A DNA stretch of 64,000 nucleotides from Mobilitalea sibirica (GCF_015999265.1 NZ_JAEAGR010000007.1:101486-165485); one strand, 5' to 3'. Counted from the stretch's first letter, positions 28,297-37,245 are shown. Notes: generated by a model from the sequence alone, not told the origin. Program-made: numbers and translations.

Positions 28297-28602
28297 ATAA
28301 AAATAAGCCCCTACGAAAATCGTAGGGGCGATGTTGATCGCGTTGCCACCCTAATTCATTAATATGTCACCATATTAACCTCTTCAAGTACATGTGAATA
28401 CTCTAGTTCTGTAACGTGAACACACGTCATAGCATCACCAAATATCATTTGGATCCGTATGCAGCTCCGAGACTTGTTTCGTTCTATCTATCCCATTCCT
28501 TCTCAGCTTTCGGAACTCTCTGTAGGGAATTAATAAAATTACTCTTCTCTTCATAGCTTTTGAATTTTTTAATATCGTATAGTATTAGATAAAAAATGTC
28601 AA
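28297..28602 (-). promoter_or_regulatory. T-box riboswitch with its own promoter, orphaned
   Basis: On the minus strand TTGACA (28597-28602) and TACGAT (28574-28579) are 17 bases apart, so the transcript begins near 28567. Stem I has a GA-rich 5' side, a distal AGAGAG element and a GCTGAGA loop. The T-box sequence AGGGTGGCAACGCG (28339-28352) is followed by a terminator, GCCCCTACGA/TCGTAGGGGC (28307-28329), and a TTATTTTT tail. The bulge TGGC pairs with tRNAs whose discriminator base is G. Together with GAAACAAG in the specifier region this fits tRNA-Asn (AAC) better than Thr (ACA). No intact gene follows within 650 bases. Confidence 0.85.
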
Positions 28603-28618
28603 GATATTTTATCAATTT

Positions 28619-29950
28619 CTATTCTTCATCTTGAGACAGAACAAACATATTATAGATTGCTTTGGTCGCTTCTTCAAAATCATCTTCAGAAACACCAATA
28701 ATAATATTTAGCTCGGAAGAACCCTGATCTATCATCTTAACATTTATCTTAGCATGGGCAAGGGCAGAGAATATCCTTCCGGCTGTACCTCTGGCCTTTC
28801 TCATACCACGGCCCACGACTGCGATTAATGCCAGGTCCTCTTCGATATCAATATGATCCGGCTGTGTACGGGAGATAATCTCATTCATGACCGCCTGTTC
28901 TTTCCCTTTAATCGATTCCTTACTAACTATAACGCTGAGGGTATCGATACCGGAGGGCATATGTTCAAAACAGATATTATTCTTCTCAAGAGAACGCAGT
29001 ACATTCCGGCCAAAACCAAGCATACTGTTCATCATGTCTTTTTCTATGTTGATAACACAAAAGCCTTTTTTTCCTGCGATACCGGTTATCGTGTATTTAC
29101 TGATGTCATCTGCCTGAGATAAAATCATAGTTCCCGGATCTTCAGGAAGATTTGTGTTTCTGATATTAATCGGTATACCCATAGTACGTACAGGGAAGAT
29201 CGCATCCTCATGCAATACCGTAGCACCCATATAGGAAAGCTCTCTAAGCTCTCGATAAGTAATTGTCGTAATGGGCTTTGGATCATTAACAATTCTTGGA
29301 TCGCAGATTAAAAATCCGCTCACATCAGTCCAATTTTCATATAGCTCGGCATTCACTGCACTAGCTACGATGGAACCGGTTATATCGGATCCGCCTCGGG
29401 AAAAGGTTTTAATCGTATCATTAGGCATAGAACCATAAAAGCCCGGTATAACCGCATTCTCCATTTGTTGCAGCTTTGGCGCTAGCATAGAGATGGTTCT
29501 ATCCAAATCAAATACACCGCTTTCATTAAAATATAGAAGACCTACCGTGTCCAGAAACGGGAACCCAAGATATTTTGCAAGTAAAATACTATTCAGATAT
29601 TCACCACGGCTTGCTGCGTAATCCCGACCGGCGCTGTGAGCAAATAAATATTTTATATTTTTAAACTCCTCTTCGAGAGAAAGATCCAGTGAAAGATCAT
29701 CTATGATAGAATTATAGCGATCCTCTATCGCTTTAAAATCATCATCGAAATTCTCTCCCTTGGAAGCCTTATCATAACATTTATAAAGCATATCCGTAAT
29801 TTTAATATCATCGGCGAATCGCTTTCCGGGAGCAGATGCTACAACAAAACGCCTAGTTTTGTCAGCATGGATAATGTCCGCCACTTTCTTAAATTGATTC
29901 GCGTCGGCAAGTGAACTACCGCCAAATTTTACAACCTTTGTGTTATTCAT
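28619..29950 (-). CDS. Aspartokinase
   Basis: ATG 29950 is chosen because AAAGAGG lies eight bases upstream; the product has 443 residues. The N-terminal signature is VVKFGGSSLADA, and the kinase core includes FSRGGSDITGSIVA near 190. Two ACT domains lie at the C-terminus (GIAGKKGFCVINIEK and VVGRGMRKARGTAGRIFSAL...). It phosphorylates aspartate at the head of the lysine/threonine/methionine pathway and links to lysA in the window. It is monofunctional and preceded by a TTGATT-17-TATAAT promoter (30132-30160) and a 175-base leader without a recognisable lysine riboswitch. Confidence 0.92.
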   Translation of the reverse strand: MNNTKVVKFGGSSLADANQFKKVADIIHADKTRRFVVASAPGKRFADDIKITDMLYKCYDKASKGENFDDDFKAIEDRYNSIIDDLSLDLSLEEEFKNIKYLFAHSAGRDYAASRGEYLNSILLAKYLGFPFLDTVGLLYFNESGVFDLDRTISMLAPKLQQMENAVIPGFYGSMPNDTIKTFSRGGSDITGSIVASAVNAELYENWTDVSGFLICDPRIVNDPKPITTITYRELRELSYMGATVLHEDAIFPVRTMGIPINIRNTNLPEDPGTMILSQADDISKYTITGIAGKKGFCVINIEKDMMNSMLGFGRNVLRSLEKNNICFEHMPSGIDTLSVIVSKESIKGKEQAVMNEIISRTQPDHIDIEEDLALIAVVGRGMRKARGTAGRIFSALAHAKINVKMIDQGSSELNIIIGVSEDDFEEATKAIYNMFVLSQDEE

Positions 29951-30544
29951 GAAATTAACCTCTTTCTGCACATTCTTTTATGCTGAATAATTATAGATTA
30001 AAGTAATATAAGAACTTTCTAAGAAAATCGGATAAGCAATCTATTGTATTCATATTAAAATCTTCAATAAACTGAATTTTCTTGCATGATATTTAATAAA
30101 CTTTAATCTTTATTCAAATTTATAATTTTATATTATAGTATAATTCTTAACAATAATCAATTGTTGTTTTTGCTGTGCTTACAAATGTTTTTCTAAACCG
30201 TACCCTATATAATACCTTTACTATATATATTCTTAATAATCTTATTAATAATACAGTTTTTAACAAATATATAGGATAATAAAACATAATATAAAACCGG
30301 CTGTTACAAATCTAAATTTAAGAGAGTATATATTACTACATAAACTAATAAAAGGACATATCATTCATTAATCAGCCAATATCGAACCTATTTTTTTCGT
30401 TCGTTATAGGCAAATACAATCAACAATGTGTCCTTCAAAAAATATATATTACGTACGTCTAATTTCCGGTATATTTATTATACGACAAACTAAATGTATG
30501 TTTTTTAAATTATGTACTTTTTTATCATCCGATATATATCATAT
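29951..30544. other. Intergenic: aspartokinase promoter and a possible hairpin region
   Basis: The aspartokinase promoter is TTGATT (30155-30160) and TATAAT (30132-30137), read on the minus strand. An inverted pair AAGGACA/TGTCCTT encloses 30352-30437 with an inner CCTAT/ATAGG stem; its meaning is unknown. No gene is seen. Confidence 0.55.
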
Positions 30545-30898
30545 TTATCTGGATGCATCGGCATAATAAGGAACTATGATATAATTTCCGGCACGAATGG
30601 TGTCCGTTAATAATCCGTTACTACTCTTAATCTCTTCTATATAATCATGTATGTCATTATATTCCTCTGTCATAAAGCTTGCAGCAATACTCCACAGGGA
30701 ATCGCCTTGTTTTACTTCAATGCTGGTAACCATTTTGATTCGATCCGTATCTCTTTGAGCTGTTACAGTCTTACTAAAAAAGTATAAGGAAAAAATAAGA
30801 ACTGCAATTAAGATACCAAAACCAATTAACCATATTTTCTTTTTATTTAATTTTGTTTCATAAAATCTTATTCCTAAAAATTTCTCTGCGTTATTCAT
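30545..30898 (-). CDS. yneA: LysM-type SOS cell-division inhibitor, YneA-like
   Basis: The start is ATG 30898, with GGGAGG eight bases upstream; the product has 117 residues. A short cytosolic N-terminus leads to one membrane segment (IWLIGFGILIAVLIFSLYFF, about 22-42), then an extracytoplasmic LysM-like domain (IEVKQGDSLWSIAASF ... IRAGNYIIVPYY). This architecture and divergence from lexA match Bacillus YneA, which delays division after DNA damage. Candidate LexA boxes lie in the shared region. The symbol is by analogy. Confidence 0.82.
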   Translation of the reverse strand: MNNAEKFLGIRFYETKLNKKKIWLIGFGILIAVLIFSLYFFSKTVTAQRDTDRIKMVTSIEVKQGDSLWSIAASFMTEEYNDIHDYIEEIKSSNGLLTDTIRAGNYIIVPYYADASR

Positions 30899-31141
30899 CA
30901 AAATTACCTCCCGTATCTTAAAACTTTATATTGTGATTTTTATTATTTTCTTTATTGTAATATGGGTCACAGTCATACGATGTCCAAATCTGAAAAATTT
31001 TTATATTTATATTAATCCAAATAATGATTACTTCTATTAATAGAGTTACGTTCGTTTTTATGTACTCGTATCATCTTTATAGTCATATATAATTGATGAT
31101 TTATATTTTATAATAACTTATACCTCAAACACATTACAAAT

Positions 31142-31202
31142 CGAACATTTGATACGAACGTTTGTTTTGTTAATTAAATTATATCGAACAAACATTTGTT
31201 TG
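31142..31202. promoter_or_regulatory. LexA (SOS) boxes between yneA-like gene and lexA
   Basis: CAAAC-ATTT-GTTTG at 31189-31202 fits the Gram-positive SOS pattern CRAACnnnnGTTYG. CGAAC-GTTT-GTTTT at 31155-31168 fits with one end mismatch. A further CGAAC half-site is at 31143, and another near 31217. They lie upstream of the yneA-like gene and of the lexA promoter. Confidence 0.75.
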
Positions 31203-31268
31203 TCAATAGGTTTTTTCGAACATATATTTCTTTTTACAAACATTTTTTCGTTTTTTAGAACATTAGTT

Positions 31269-31297
31269 TTGCATTTTTCTGACAAGTATGTTATAAT
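31269..31297 (+). promoter_or_regulatory. lexA promoter
   Basis: TTGCAT (31269-31274) and TATAAT (31292-31297) are 17 bases apart. The transcript would have a leader of about 215 bases before lexA. Two tiny coupled frames lie in the leader (ATG 31348 and ATG 31400), of doubtful meaning. Confidence 0.6.
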
Positions 31298-31516
31298 CTA
31301 CTCAATTAACAATATCAGCGTATTAACGGAGTGTCCTGCTTCTCTTATGCTAAATATAATATCATGGATTGATTTTTACGAAGGATTAAGTCTTTGATAT
31401 GAATTTATATCTATGTAACCACTACCGGGAATGCGCATTTCATGCCAGGAAGGCATAACTATGGATGGACAATCTATAGTAAGAACTATTAATTTAAAAA
31501 TTGGAGGCTGATACTT

Positions 31517-32134
31517 ATGGGATATGGTAGGATTAGCAATAAGCAAAAAGAAATATTAGAATACTTGAAGTCTCAGATTATTAACAAAGGATACCCGCCG
31601 GCTGTTCGTGAAATATGTGAAGCTGTTAAATTAAAGTCAACCTCTTCCGTTCACTCTCATCTTGAAACCTTGGAAAAAAACGGCTATATCCGACGTGACC
31701 CTTCAAAGCCCAGGGCAATCGAAATCATTGATGATGAGTTCAATCTGACTAGACGGGAATTGGTGAATGTACCCATTGTTGGTACTATTACTGCCGGTCA
31801 ACCAATATTGGCTGTCGAGAATATTGACAGTTACTTCCCGATTCCTTCGGAATATATGCCGAACGAAGAAACCTTTATGCTCTATGTAAAAGGTGACAGT
31901 ATGATTAATGCTGGAATTTTTAACGGAGACAAGATTTTGGTACAGAAGCAATCCCATGCCAAGAATGGTGATATTGTTGTGGCGCTCATCGAGGATGAGG
32001 TAACTGTAAAGACCTTTTATAAAGAAAACGGCTACTATCGCCTGCAACCGGAAAATGATTCCTTGGAGCCAATCATTGTTCCTGAGTTGAATATACTAGG
32101 TAAGGTAATCGGACTTTTCCGTATGTTTCGATAG
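31517..32134 (+). CDS. lexA: LexA repressor
   Basis: The product has 205 residues. The N-terminal winged helix includes YPPAVREICEAVKLKSTSSVHSHL. The self-cleavage site is A93-G94 (VGTITAGQP). The catalytic pair is S128 (KGDSMINAGI) and K165 (EVTVKTF). It represses SOS genes and is cleaved with RecA help after DNA damage. The start has TTGGAGG. It is divergent from the yneA-like gene, with SOS boxes between, and has its own strong terminator. Confidence 0.96.
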   Translation: MGYGRISNKQKEILEYLKSQIINKGYPPAVREICEAVKLKSTSSVHSHLETLEKNGYIRRDPSKPRAIEIIDDEFNLTRRELVNVPIVGTITAGQPILAVENIDSYFPIPSEYMPNEETFMLYVKGDSMINAGIFNGDKILVQKQSHAKNGDIVVALIEDEVTVKTFYKENGYYRLQPENDSLEPIIVPELNILGKVIGLFRMFR

Positions 32135-32267
32135 GTAATGTTACAGTATTACATACACCTATCCATGATAAGAACTTCATTTTACAGTGATTTCTTAGAC
32201 GTACAAAACCTGCTTGTCAAAGTCAATCGTGTTTTTTATTATATGAAAAGATGTTTAAAATAGCAAA

Positions 32268-32292
32268 CAGGCTGGGCATTTTGCCCAGCCTG
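32268..32292. terminator. Bidirectional terminator between lexA and rsfS
   Basis: CAGGCTGGGCA pairs perfectly with TGCCCAGCCTG across a three-T loop. T-rich tails follow on both strands, serving the convergent lexA and the rsfS operon. Confidence 0.88.
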
Positions 32293-32343
32293 AATTATTC
32301 TTTTATTTATTAATCCTATTACATCCTAATTTATAGGAATAAT

Positions 32344-32700
32344 TTAAACACCTAACTCTTCCTTACTAACTGTCTTACCATCTCTCCAGATACGTTCCAA
32401 ATTATAAAACAAACGGTCTTCCTTCGAGAATACATGAATAACCACATCACCATAATCTAATAGTATCCAACTGGCAGAGCGTATTCCTTCGATCCGTTTC
32501 GGTTCATAGCCTTTTCTTCCCAGAGCATCTTTAACAGAATCCACCAAAGCATCTACTTGCGGTGCATTCACACCGTTTGCAATAATAAAATAATCTGCGA
32601 TGATGGAGATATCTTTAATTTCAATCACCTGAATATCTTCACCCTTCTTATCTTCCAATGCCTGATAAGCTATTTTAACCATTTCTTTTGAATATTCCAT
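32344..32700 (-). CDS. rsfS: Ribosomal silencing factor RsfS
   Basis: The product has 118 residues. It has the RsfS/Iojap core: DIQVIEIKDISIIADYFIIANG, then VEGIRSASWILLDYGDVVIHVF in RIEGIR...ASWIL form. It binds ribosomal protein L14 and blocks subunit joining in starved cells. It follows yqeK by 12 bases in the conserved order nadD-yqeK-rsfS. AAAGGGG precedes the start. Confidence 0.94.
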   Translation of the reverse strand: MEYSKEMVKIAYQALEDKKGEDIQVIEIKDISIIADYFIIANGVNAPQVDALVDSVKDALGRKGYEPKRIEGIRSASWILLDYGDVVIHVFSKEDRLFYNLERIWRDGKTVSKEELGV

Positions 32701-32712
32701 ATTAGTCCCCTT

Positions 32713-33297
32713 TCATTTCGTACTCGACAATAATTCTGTCTTATAATATTCATATGTGTCTTTTGTCAAGGTGTCAATGACTGCACCTGTATTTTGTAAA
32801 TAATCCAATGTATTCTCTAAGATCATCACGATAGCCTGATCTAATTTATTATCATAAGCAGCTTTTCTGATTTCATAGATCCGGGGCAACTCCTCCCGAT
32901 ATGGTTCAATATAGTCTGCCGTAAAAATTATTTTTTCTAGTAATGACATTCCCGGACGCCCTGTAGTATGATAGGTGATAGCATTCAGGATGTCATCATC
33001 CTCAATTTCATATTGAACTTTCGCATGATATGCGCCTACTTTTGCATGAAGTAAATGAGGACTTTTCATTTCTATTTCAGAAACAGGAATGTTGTATGCT
33101 CTACATTCCTCCAGTAGATTGTCATCATTTATATTCTTTGCACAATCATGGACCAGTCCGGCAATACAAGCCTTCTCTAAATCACAGCCGTATATTACAG
33201 CCAGATCACAGGACACCTCTTCAACACCCAAACAGTGCAAATACCTGGAATCCTTCAGTATCATATTCATTCTGTCTCTTAATAAATCAAGCTTCAT
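32713..33297 (-). CDS. yqeK: YqeK HD-domain hydrolase (symmetrical Ap4A hydrolase type)
   Basis: ATG 33297 is chosen, with GAGGTAAT upstream; the product has 194 residues. HD motifs are H39-type HCLGVE, LVHDCAKNI near 65-73, HLLHAKVGAYHAK and ITYHTTGRPGMSLLEKI. It would split diadenosine tetraphosphate to ADP, as shown for YqeK homologues. It starts five bases after the nadD stop, so it is an operon member. Confidence 0.9.
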   Translation of the reverse strand: MKLDLLRDRMNMILKDSRYLHCLGVEEVSCDLAVIYGCDLEKACIAGLVHDCAKNINDDNLLEECRAYNIPVSEIEMKSPHLLHAKVGAYHAKVQYEIEDDDILNAITYHTTGRPGMSLLEKIIFTADYIEPYREELPRIYEIRKAAYDNKLDQAIVMILENTLDYLQNTGAVIDTLTKDTYEYYKTELLSSTK

Positions 33298-33302
33298 AAT
33301 TA

Positions 33303-33914
33303 TTACCTCAAAATTCTTGTATATAAATAATGTTTTATTATATAAGCCCATACACTATCTGGAACATAATATTTGACAGATTGGTTATTCGCAATTCTCT
33401 CTCTTATCATTGCAGAAGATATATCAATATTGGGCATATCTAAAAATTCTACATTGGCATGATAGGTCTTTACCAAGAAATTAAGTTGCTGTTCCATATC
33501 ATCCTGGTTAATCCGATCCCTGCCTGCAACTATTATGGTACTTAGATTAAAAATTGTCTGTGGATCTTTCCAAGTCTGCAACATAAAAAACGAATCAGCC
33601 CCTACAATAAAATAGTATGAGTCATCCGGGTTCTTATCTTTTAATATAGATAATGTATCCGCCGTATAAGTTACACCTTTGCGTGAAAGCTCCATATCGG
33701 ACAATGTAAAATGAGGGTTCTCCATAACAGCCAATCGAACCATATTATATCTATGTTCTTCAGAAACTAATTCTGTTATGTTTTTATGCGGTGGGTTCTT
33801 TGTAGGCATAAAAATCACATTATCTAAACCGATCTGTTCATATGCATTTTCTGCTAAAATCAGGTGTCCGTTATGAACCGGATTAAAGGTTCCACCCATG
33901 ATACCGACTTTCAT
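33303..33914 (-). CDS. nadD: Nicotinate-nucleotide adenylyltransferase
   Basis: ATG 33914 is preferred because AAAGGA lies 11 bases upstream; the in-frame ATG at 33926 is part of that site. The product has 203 residues. The nucleotidyltransferase motif GGTFNPVHNGHL (about 7-18) and the C-terminal ISSAMIRERI are diagnostic. It makes deamido-NAD from nicotinate mononucleotide and ATP. It is first of nadD-yqeK-rsfS. Confidence 0.95.
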   Translation of the reverse strand: MKVGIMGGTFNPVHNGHLILAENAYEQIGLDNVIFMPTKNPPHKNITELVSEEHRYNMVRLAVMENPHFTLSDMELSRKGVTYTADTLSILKDKNPDDSYYFIVGADSFFMLQTWKDPQTIFNLSTIIVAGRDRINQDDMEQQLNFLVKTYHANVEFLDMPNIDISSAMIRERIANNQSVKYYVPDSVWAYIIKHYLYTRILR

Positions 33915-34025
33915 CAAAATGTACATCCTTTCAAGCTATAGTAAGTTCTGATGGAAATTTCACATTACATTCTTAATTCGTTTGTATTACCAAATGTCTT
34001 TCTATTATAAGAATTAATTAAGTCA

Positions 34026-34334
34026 TTATGCTTTATTCTTCTTTTCAACAGGAAGATTGATTTTTTTCTTATCTTTTGATTCTCTATACAATACAATTTT
34101 CTTACCGATCACTTGTACGACTTCGGAATGGGTACGTTCGGATAAAACCTGAGCCATCTCCTTGATATCAGCGGTACAGTTTTTAAGAACATTGATTTTA
34201 ATCAATTCTCTTGCTTCTAATGCATCGGAAATACCTTCTGTTATTTCCGGAGTTAAATTAGACTTACCGATCTGATAGATCGGGTCCATGGTCATAGCAA
34301 GACTTTTTAAATAAGCCCTTTGCTTTGTTGTCAT
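34026..34334 (-). CDS. yhbY: YhbY/CRM-domain RNA-binding protein
   Basis: The product has 102 residues. The CRM-domain pattern is visible: LKSLAMTMDPIYQIGKSNLTPE, ALEARELIKINVL and VQVIGKKIVLYRESK. Such proteins bind pre-50S ribosomal RNA. It lies between obgE and nadD, a common Firmicutes order, and has AAAGGAG before the start. The gap to obgE is filled by hairpin repeats. Confidence 0.92.
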   Translation of the reverse strand: MTTKQRAYLKSLAMTMDPIYQIGKSNLTPEITEGISDALEARELIKINVLKNCTADIKEMAQVLSERTHSEVVQVIGKKIVLYRESKDKKKINLPVEKKNKA

Positions 34335-34352
34335 CTATTTGCTCCTTTCTAT

Positions 34353-34533
34353 ATATTACGCAGCTTCGCTGCTAATAATTGCTTCTCTTGAAGTATACTT
34401 TTTCAGACTCGAGAAGCCTCGCTTGCGAGGCTTTTCTCTCGTTGACTACTACAATATATAAGCTCATCTAAAAGCATAAATGCTTTTATCTCTCGCTTAC
34501 ATATTACGCAGCTTCGCTGCTAATAATTGCTTC
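34353..34533. repeat. Hairpin-rich repeat patch between obgE and yhbY
   Basis: The word ATATTACGCAGCTTCGCTGCTAATAATTGCTTC occurs twice in direct orientation, at about 34355-34386 and 34502-34533. Each copy contains GCAGC-TTCG-type mini-hairpins. A third hairpin, AAGCCTCGCTTGCGAGGCTT, lies between them. TTGACTACTACAA (34443-34455) is an inverted copy of the last codons of obgE. It may be transcribed as an intercistronic spacer; no protein is encoded. Confidence 0.75.
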
Positions 34534-34537
34534 GCAA

Positions 34538-35824
34538 TTATTTGTAGTAGTCAAACTCATGCCCATACATTCTGACGGTATCGCCTTCTTCAATTCCTAA
34601 GGCTTCTAATTCATCAAGTATATTATTCTCCTTTAAGAAACGTTGGAAGAATTCAAAACCTTTCTCCGAATCCAGATTGGTATAACCAAGCATTCTTTCA
34701 ATTCTAGGTCCTTCAACCACATAAAGTCCATCTTCTTCCTTCCATACTTCATATGGAAGGTTACTGGTAACGATTTCATCCGGGAAGAATTCTTTCTCGA
34801 ATATAATCGGGGTCTGATCAAGATTATCAAGCATACCTTTCACATGGTATAAAAGCTCCTTTACACCCTGGCCGCTAACCGCGGATATCGCAAAAACGGA
34901 TATTCCTTTTGGCTCATAGGCTTCCCTTATCTTATGAATTACCTCATCCACTTCTTCTCCATAGATTGCATCGACTTTATTCGCTGCAATTACCTGTGGA
35001 CGTTTTGCTAACTCCGGATTATAGGAGGTAAGTTCCGAGTTAATCAGTTCTATATCCTCGATCGGATCTCTTCCTTCGGTAGATGCAGCATCCACCAGAT
35101 GGATAATCACCTTGGTTCTCTCAATATGTCTCAAGAACTCGTGGCCAAGTCCAAGCCCTTCGGAAGCTCCTTCTATCAACCCCGGAATATCTGCAATTAC
35201 GAATCCGTCTGCACCATCTAAGTCTACAACACCTAAATTAGGGGTTGTGGTAGTAAAATGATAATTCCCAATCTTTGGTCTTGCATTAGTCACTCTGGAT
35301 AAAAATGTAGACTTTCCTACATTCGGAAAACCAACCAATCCAACATCAGCAATCACTTTCAGTTCGAGTATAACACTTAACTCTTTCGCTTTTTGTCCCG
35401 GCTGTGCATATTTAGGAACCTGCATCGTAGCTGTTGCATAATGTTGATTACCCTTACCACCACGGCCACCACGAAGAATGACTTCTCTTCTATTTTCATG
35501 AGACATATCAGCAATTACTTTACCGGTTTCCTTTTCCCTAATGATGGTGCCGGGCGGAACCTTTATAATCAAGTCTGCTCCATCCTTACCGGTGCAACGC
35601 TTTTTACCGCCATCTTCACCGTTCTGGGCTGCATACTTTCTATTATAACGAAATTCTGATAATGTATTTAAACCTTCATCTACTTCAAATATTAAATCTC
35701 CGCCTTTACCGCCGTCACCGCCGTCAGGACCTCCTGCCGGTACATAAATTTCCCTTCGAAAGCTGACATGACCGTCACCGCCTTTGCCGGATTTAATAAC
35801 AATCTCTGCTCTATCTGCAAACAT
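34538..35824 (-). CDS. obgE: Obg GTPase
   Basis: The product has 428 residues. Domains in order are the glycine-rich Obg fold (about 1-158, GGPDGGDGGKGGD), the GTPase (GFPNVGKST near 165, DIPGLIEGA near 212, ANKVD near 283) and the C-terminal OCT domain ending GHEFDYYK. It is a ribosome-associated GTPase involved in 50S assembly and stringent control. It starts behind AGGCAGGTGATA. The ribosomal-protein operon upstream ends in its own terminator, so obgE probably has a separate promoter. Confidence 0.97.
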   Translation of the reverse strand: MFADRAEIVIKSGKGGDGHVSFRREIYVPAGGPDGGDGGKGGDLIFEVDEGLNTLSEFRYNRKYAAQNGEDGGKKRCTGKDGADLIIKVPPGTIIREKETGKVIADMSHENRREVILRGGRGGKGNQHYATATMQVPKYAQPGQKAKELSVILELKVIADVGLVGFPNVGKSTFLSRVTNARPKIGNYHFTTTTPNLGVVDLDGADGFVIADIPGLIEGASEGLGLGHEFLRHIERTKVIIHLVDAASTEGRDPIEDIELINSELTSYNPELAKRPQVIAANKVDAIYGEEVDEVIHKIREAYEPKGISVFAISAVSGQGVKELLYHVKGMLDNLDQTPIIFEKEFFPDEIVTSNLPYEVWKEEDGLYVVEGPRIERMLGYTNLDSEKGFEFFQRFLKENNILDELEALGIEEGDTVRMYGHEFDYYK

Positions 35825-36040
35825 AATATCACCTGCCTCTATTTTTCTTATGAATTAATCAACTTATATCTGTATACTACACGATAAGAAACATGGTAAT
35901 TTCAGTAGTACTTTAAGTATTTTTCAAACGTGTATTATAAATATATCTAATTTATTTTTTCTATTATCTCCAAAATCCATCATGCTTATTATAATCGGAA
36001 AACATGGCAAATACAACCAAAATTCAAAAAAGCATAAAAG

Positions 36041-36069
36041 AACCCCAAATCCAAAAGGAATTTGGGGTT
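36041..36069 (-). terminator. Terminator of the rplU-prp-rpmA operon
   Basis: AACCCCAAAT pairs with ATTTGGGGTT. On the minus strand CTTTTATGCTTTTTT follows. A second inverted repeat around GAATTC...GAATTC (36097-36141) lies between it and the rpmA stop. Confidence 0.85.
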
Positions 36070-36152
36070 ATTACCGAACACTATTCATACTAATCGAATT
36101 CTATCCTGTAAAGTGAGTTAACTCATTTCGACAGGAATTCAAATATCATGAA

Positions 36153-36440
36153 CTATTTCGCTTCTACAGGGTAAACACTTGCTTGCTTTTTGTCTCTACC
36201 TTTTCTTTCGAATTTAACAACACCGTCAACTAAAGCAAATAATGTATCATCGCCACCACGTCCAACGTTTACGCCGGGATGGATTTTAGTTCCGCGCTGT
36301 CTGTAAAGAATATTTCCTGCAAGAACAAATTGTCCGTCTGCCCTCTTCGCACCCAATCTCTTGGATTCGGAATCTCTACCGTTCTTGGTAGAACCAACAC
36401 CTTTTTTATGAGCGAAAAATTGAAGGTTCATTCTTAACAT
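36153..36440 (-). CDS. rpmA: 50S ribosomal protein L27 with cleavable N-terminal extension
   Basis: The product has 95 residues. The N-terminus [16 protein letters not shown] carries the Firmicutes extension that the protease Prp removes between F9 and A10. The mature N-terminus then reaches the peptidyl transferase centre. The start has GGAGGTG. It is third in rplU-prp-rpmA, with prp immediately upstream. Confidence 0.97.
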   Translation of the reverse strand: MLRMNLQFFAHKKGVGSTKNGRDSESKRLGAKRADGQFVLAGNILYRQRGTKIHPGVNVGRGGDDTLFALVDGVVKFERKGRDKKQASVYPVEAK

Positions 36441-36480
36441 CGTCTACACCTCCTAAATTCAAAATTCCAAATGTTTAAGG

Positions 36481-36813
36481 TTACTGTGATTTGACCTGAG
36501 TAAGCTTAATATATTGATCCGTATATTCCTCCTGTATCCCCTGTAAGCCAAGAGCCAAGGAATTTAATAACAGATTCGTATTACTACTCATCGGTTCTAT
36601 CACTCGAAATTCTATGAAGCCTTTTTTCTCATCCTGCTCCAAATGAAAACGGTCTGAGGTAAAATTTTCAACAGAATTTATAGTATTGATTACCAGAGCT
36701 GAAACAGCGGAGCATACAATATCACTTCCGTATTCAGAATAGTCAGCATGTCCCGATAAAATAAATCCGGTAATCAAATTGTCTGCATTTTTATAAATGG
36801 ATACTTGAATCAT
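36481..36813 (-). CDS. prp: Ribosomal-processing cysteine protease Prp
   Basis: The product has 110 residues. The catalytic pair is H22 (SGHADYSEYG) and C34 (DIVCSAVSAL). It cuts the L27 extension after NLQFF. It sits between rplU and rpmA, 11 bases after the former, with only a weak ribosome binding site, suggesting translational coupling. Confidence 0.95.
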   Translation of the reverse strand: MIQVSIYKNADNLITGFILSGHADYSEYGSDIVCSAVSALVINTINSVENFTSDRFHLEQDEKKGFIEFRVIEPMSSNTNLLLNSLALGLQGIQEEYTDQYIKLTQVKSQ

Positions 36814-36824
36814 ATCACAATTAC

Positions 36825-37133
36825 CTATGCATTGATCTTGTCAATCTTAACCTTGGTAAACGGCTGTCTATGTCCGTTTTTCTTGTGATATCCGGATTTT
36901 CTCTTGTATCTGTAGACAATAACTTTTCTATTCTTGCCTTCTTCAACAACAGTTGCAGTTACTTTAGCGTTCTCTACAGTAGGATTACCTACTACTAACT
37001 CGCCCTTGTTCACTACAAGCACTTGGTCAAAAGTTACTGTTGCTCCTGCTTCTAAGCCAAGCTTCTCAACTTTAATGATATCGCCTTCCGCTACCTTGTA
37101 CTGTTTTCCACCAGTTGCAATAATTGCGTACAT
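36825..37133 (-). CDS. rplU: 50S ribosomal protein L21
   Basis: The product has 102 residues. It begins [18 protein letters not shown] and ends with the basic [21 protein letters not shown] typical of L21. It binds 23S rRNA with L20. It is first of rplU-prp-rpmA, with GGAGGTG before the start and a promoter about 85-110 bases upstream. Confidence 0.97.
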   Translation of the reverse strand: MYAIIATGGKQYKVAEGDIIKVEKLGLEAGATVTFDQVLVVNKGELVVGNPTVENAKVTATVVEEGKNRKVIVYRYKRKSGYHKKNGHRQPFTKVKIDKINA

Positions 37134-37245
37134 ACGGCACCTCCTATTATCATTACTCGCCAGCTTTGGTGTCCGAATAATCGAAACTTATACCTCGCTG
37201 TGCGGCACACTTAGTTATGTTATCATATTCCACTATCTTTGTCAA
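37134..37245 (-). promoter_or_regulatory. rplU promoter and structured 5' leader
   Basis: On the minus strand TTGACA (37240-37245) and TAACAT (37217-37222) are 17 bases apart. The leader of about 75 bases is GC-rich for this genome (GTGTGCCGCACAGCGAGG ... GGACACC ... GCTGGCGAG) and can fold. It may be an L21 autoregulatory leader, but I cannot match it to a known consensus. Confidence 0.55.

Noticed and set aside
29951..30125. Lysine riboswitch in the aspartokinase leader
   Set aside because: The 175-base leader lacks the conserved L-box elements I know and is almost pure AT-rich sequence.
30352..30437. AAGGACA/TGTCCTT long-loop hairpin as an RNA gene
   Set aside because: Only seven outer pairs and five inner pairs, no promoter or terminator found; too weak to call.
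31149..31397. 82-codon plus-strand frame upstream of lexA
   Set aside because: It covers the SOS boxes and the lexA promoter; composition is that of AT-rich non-coding DNA.
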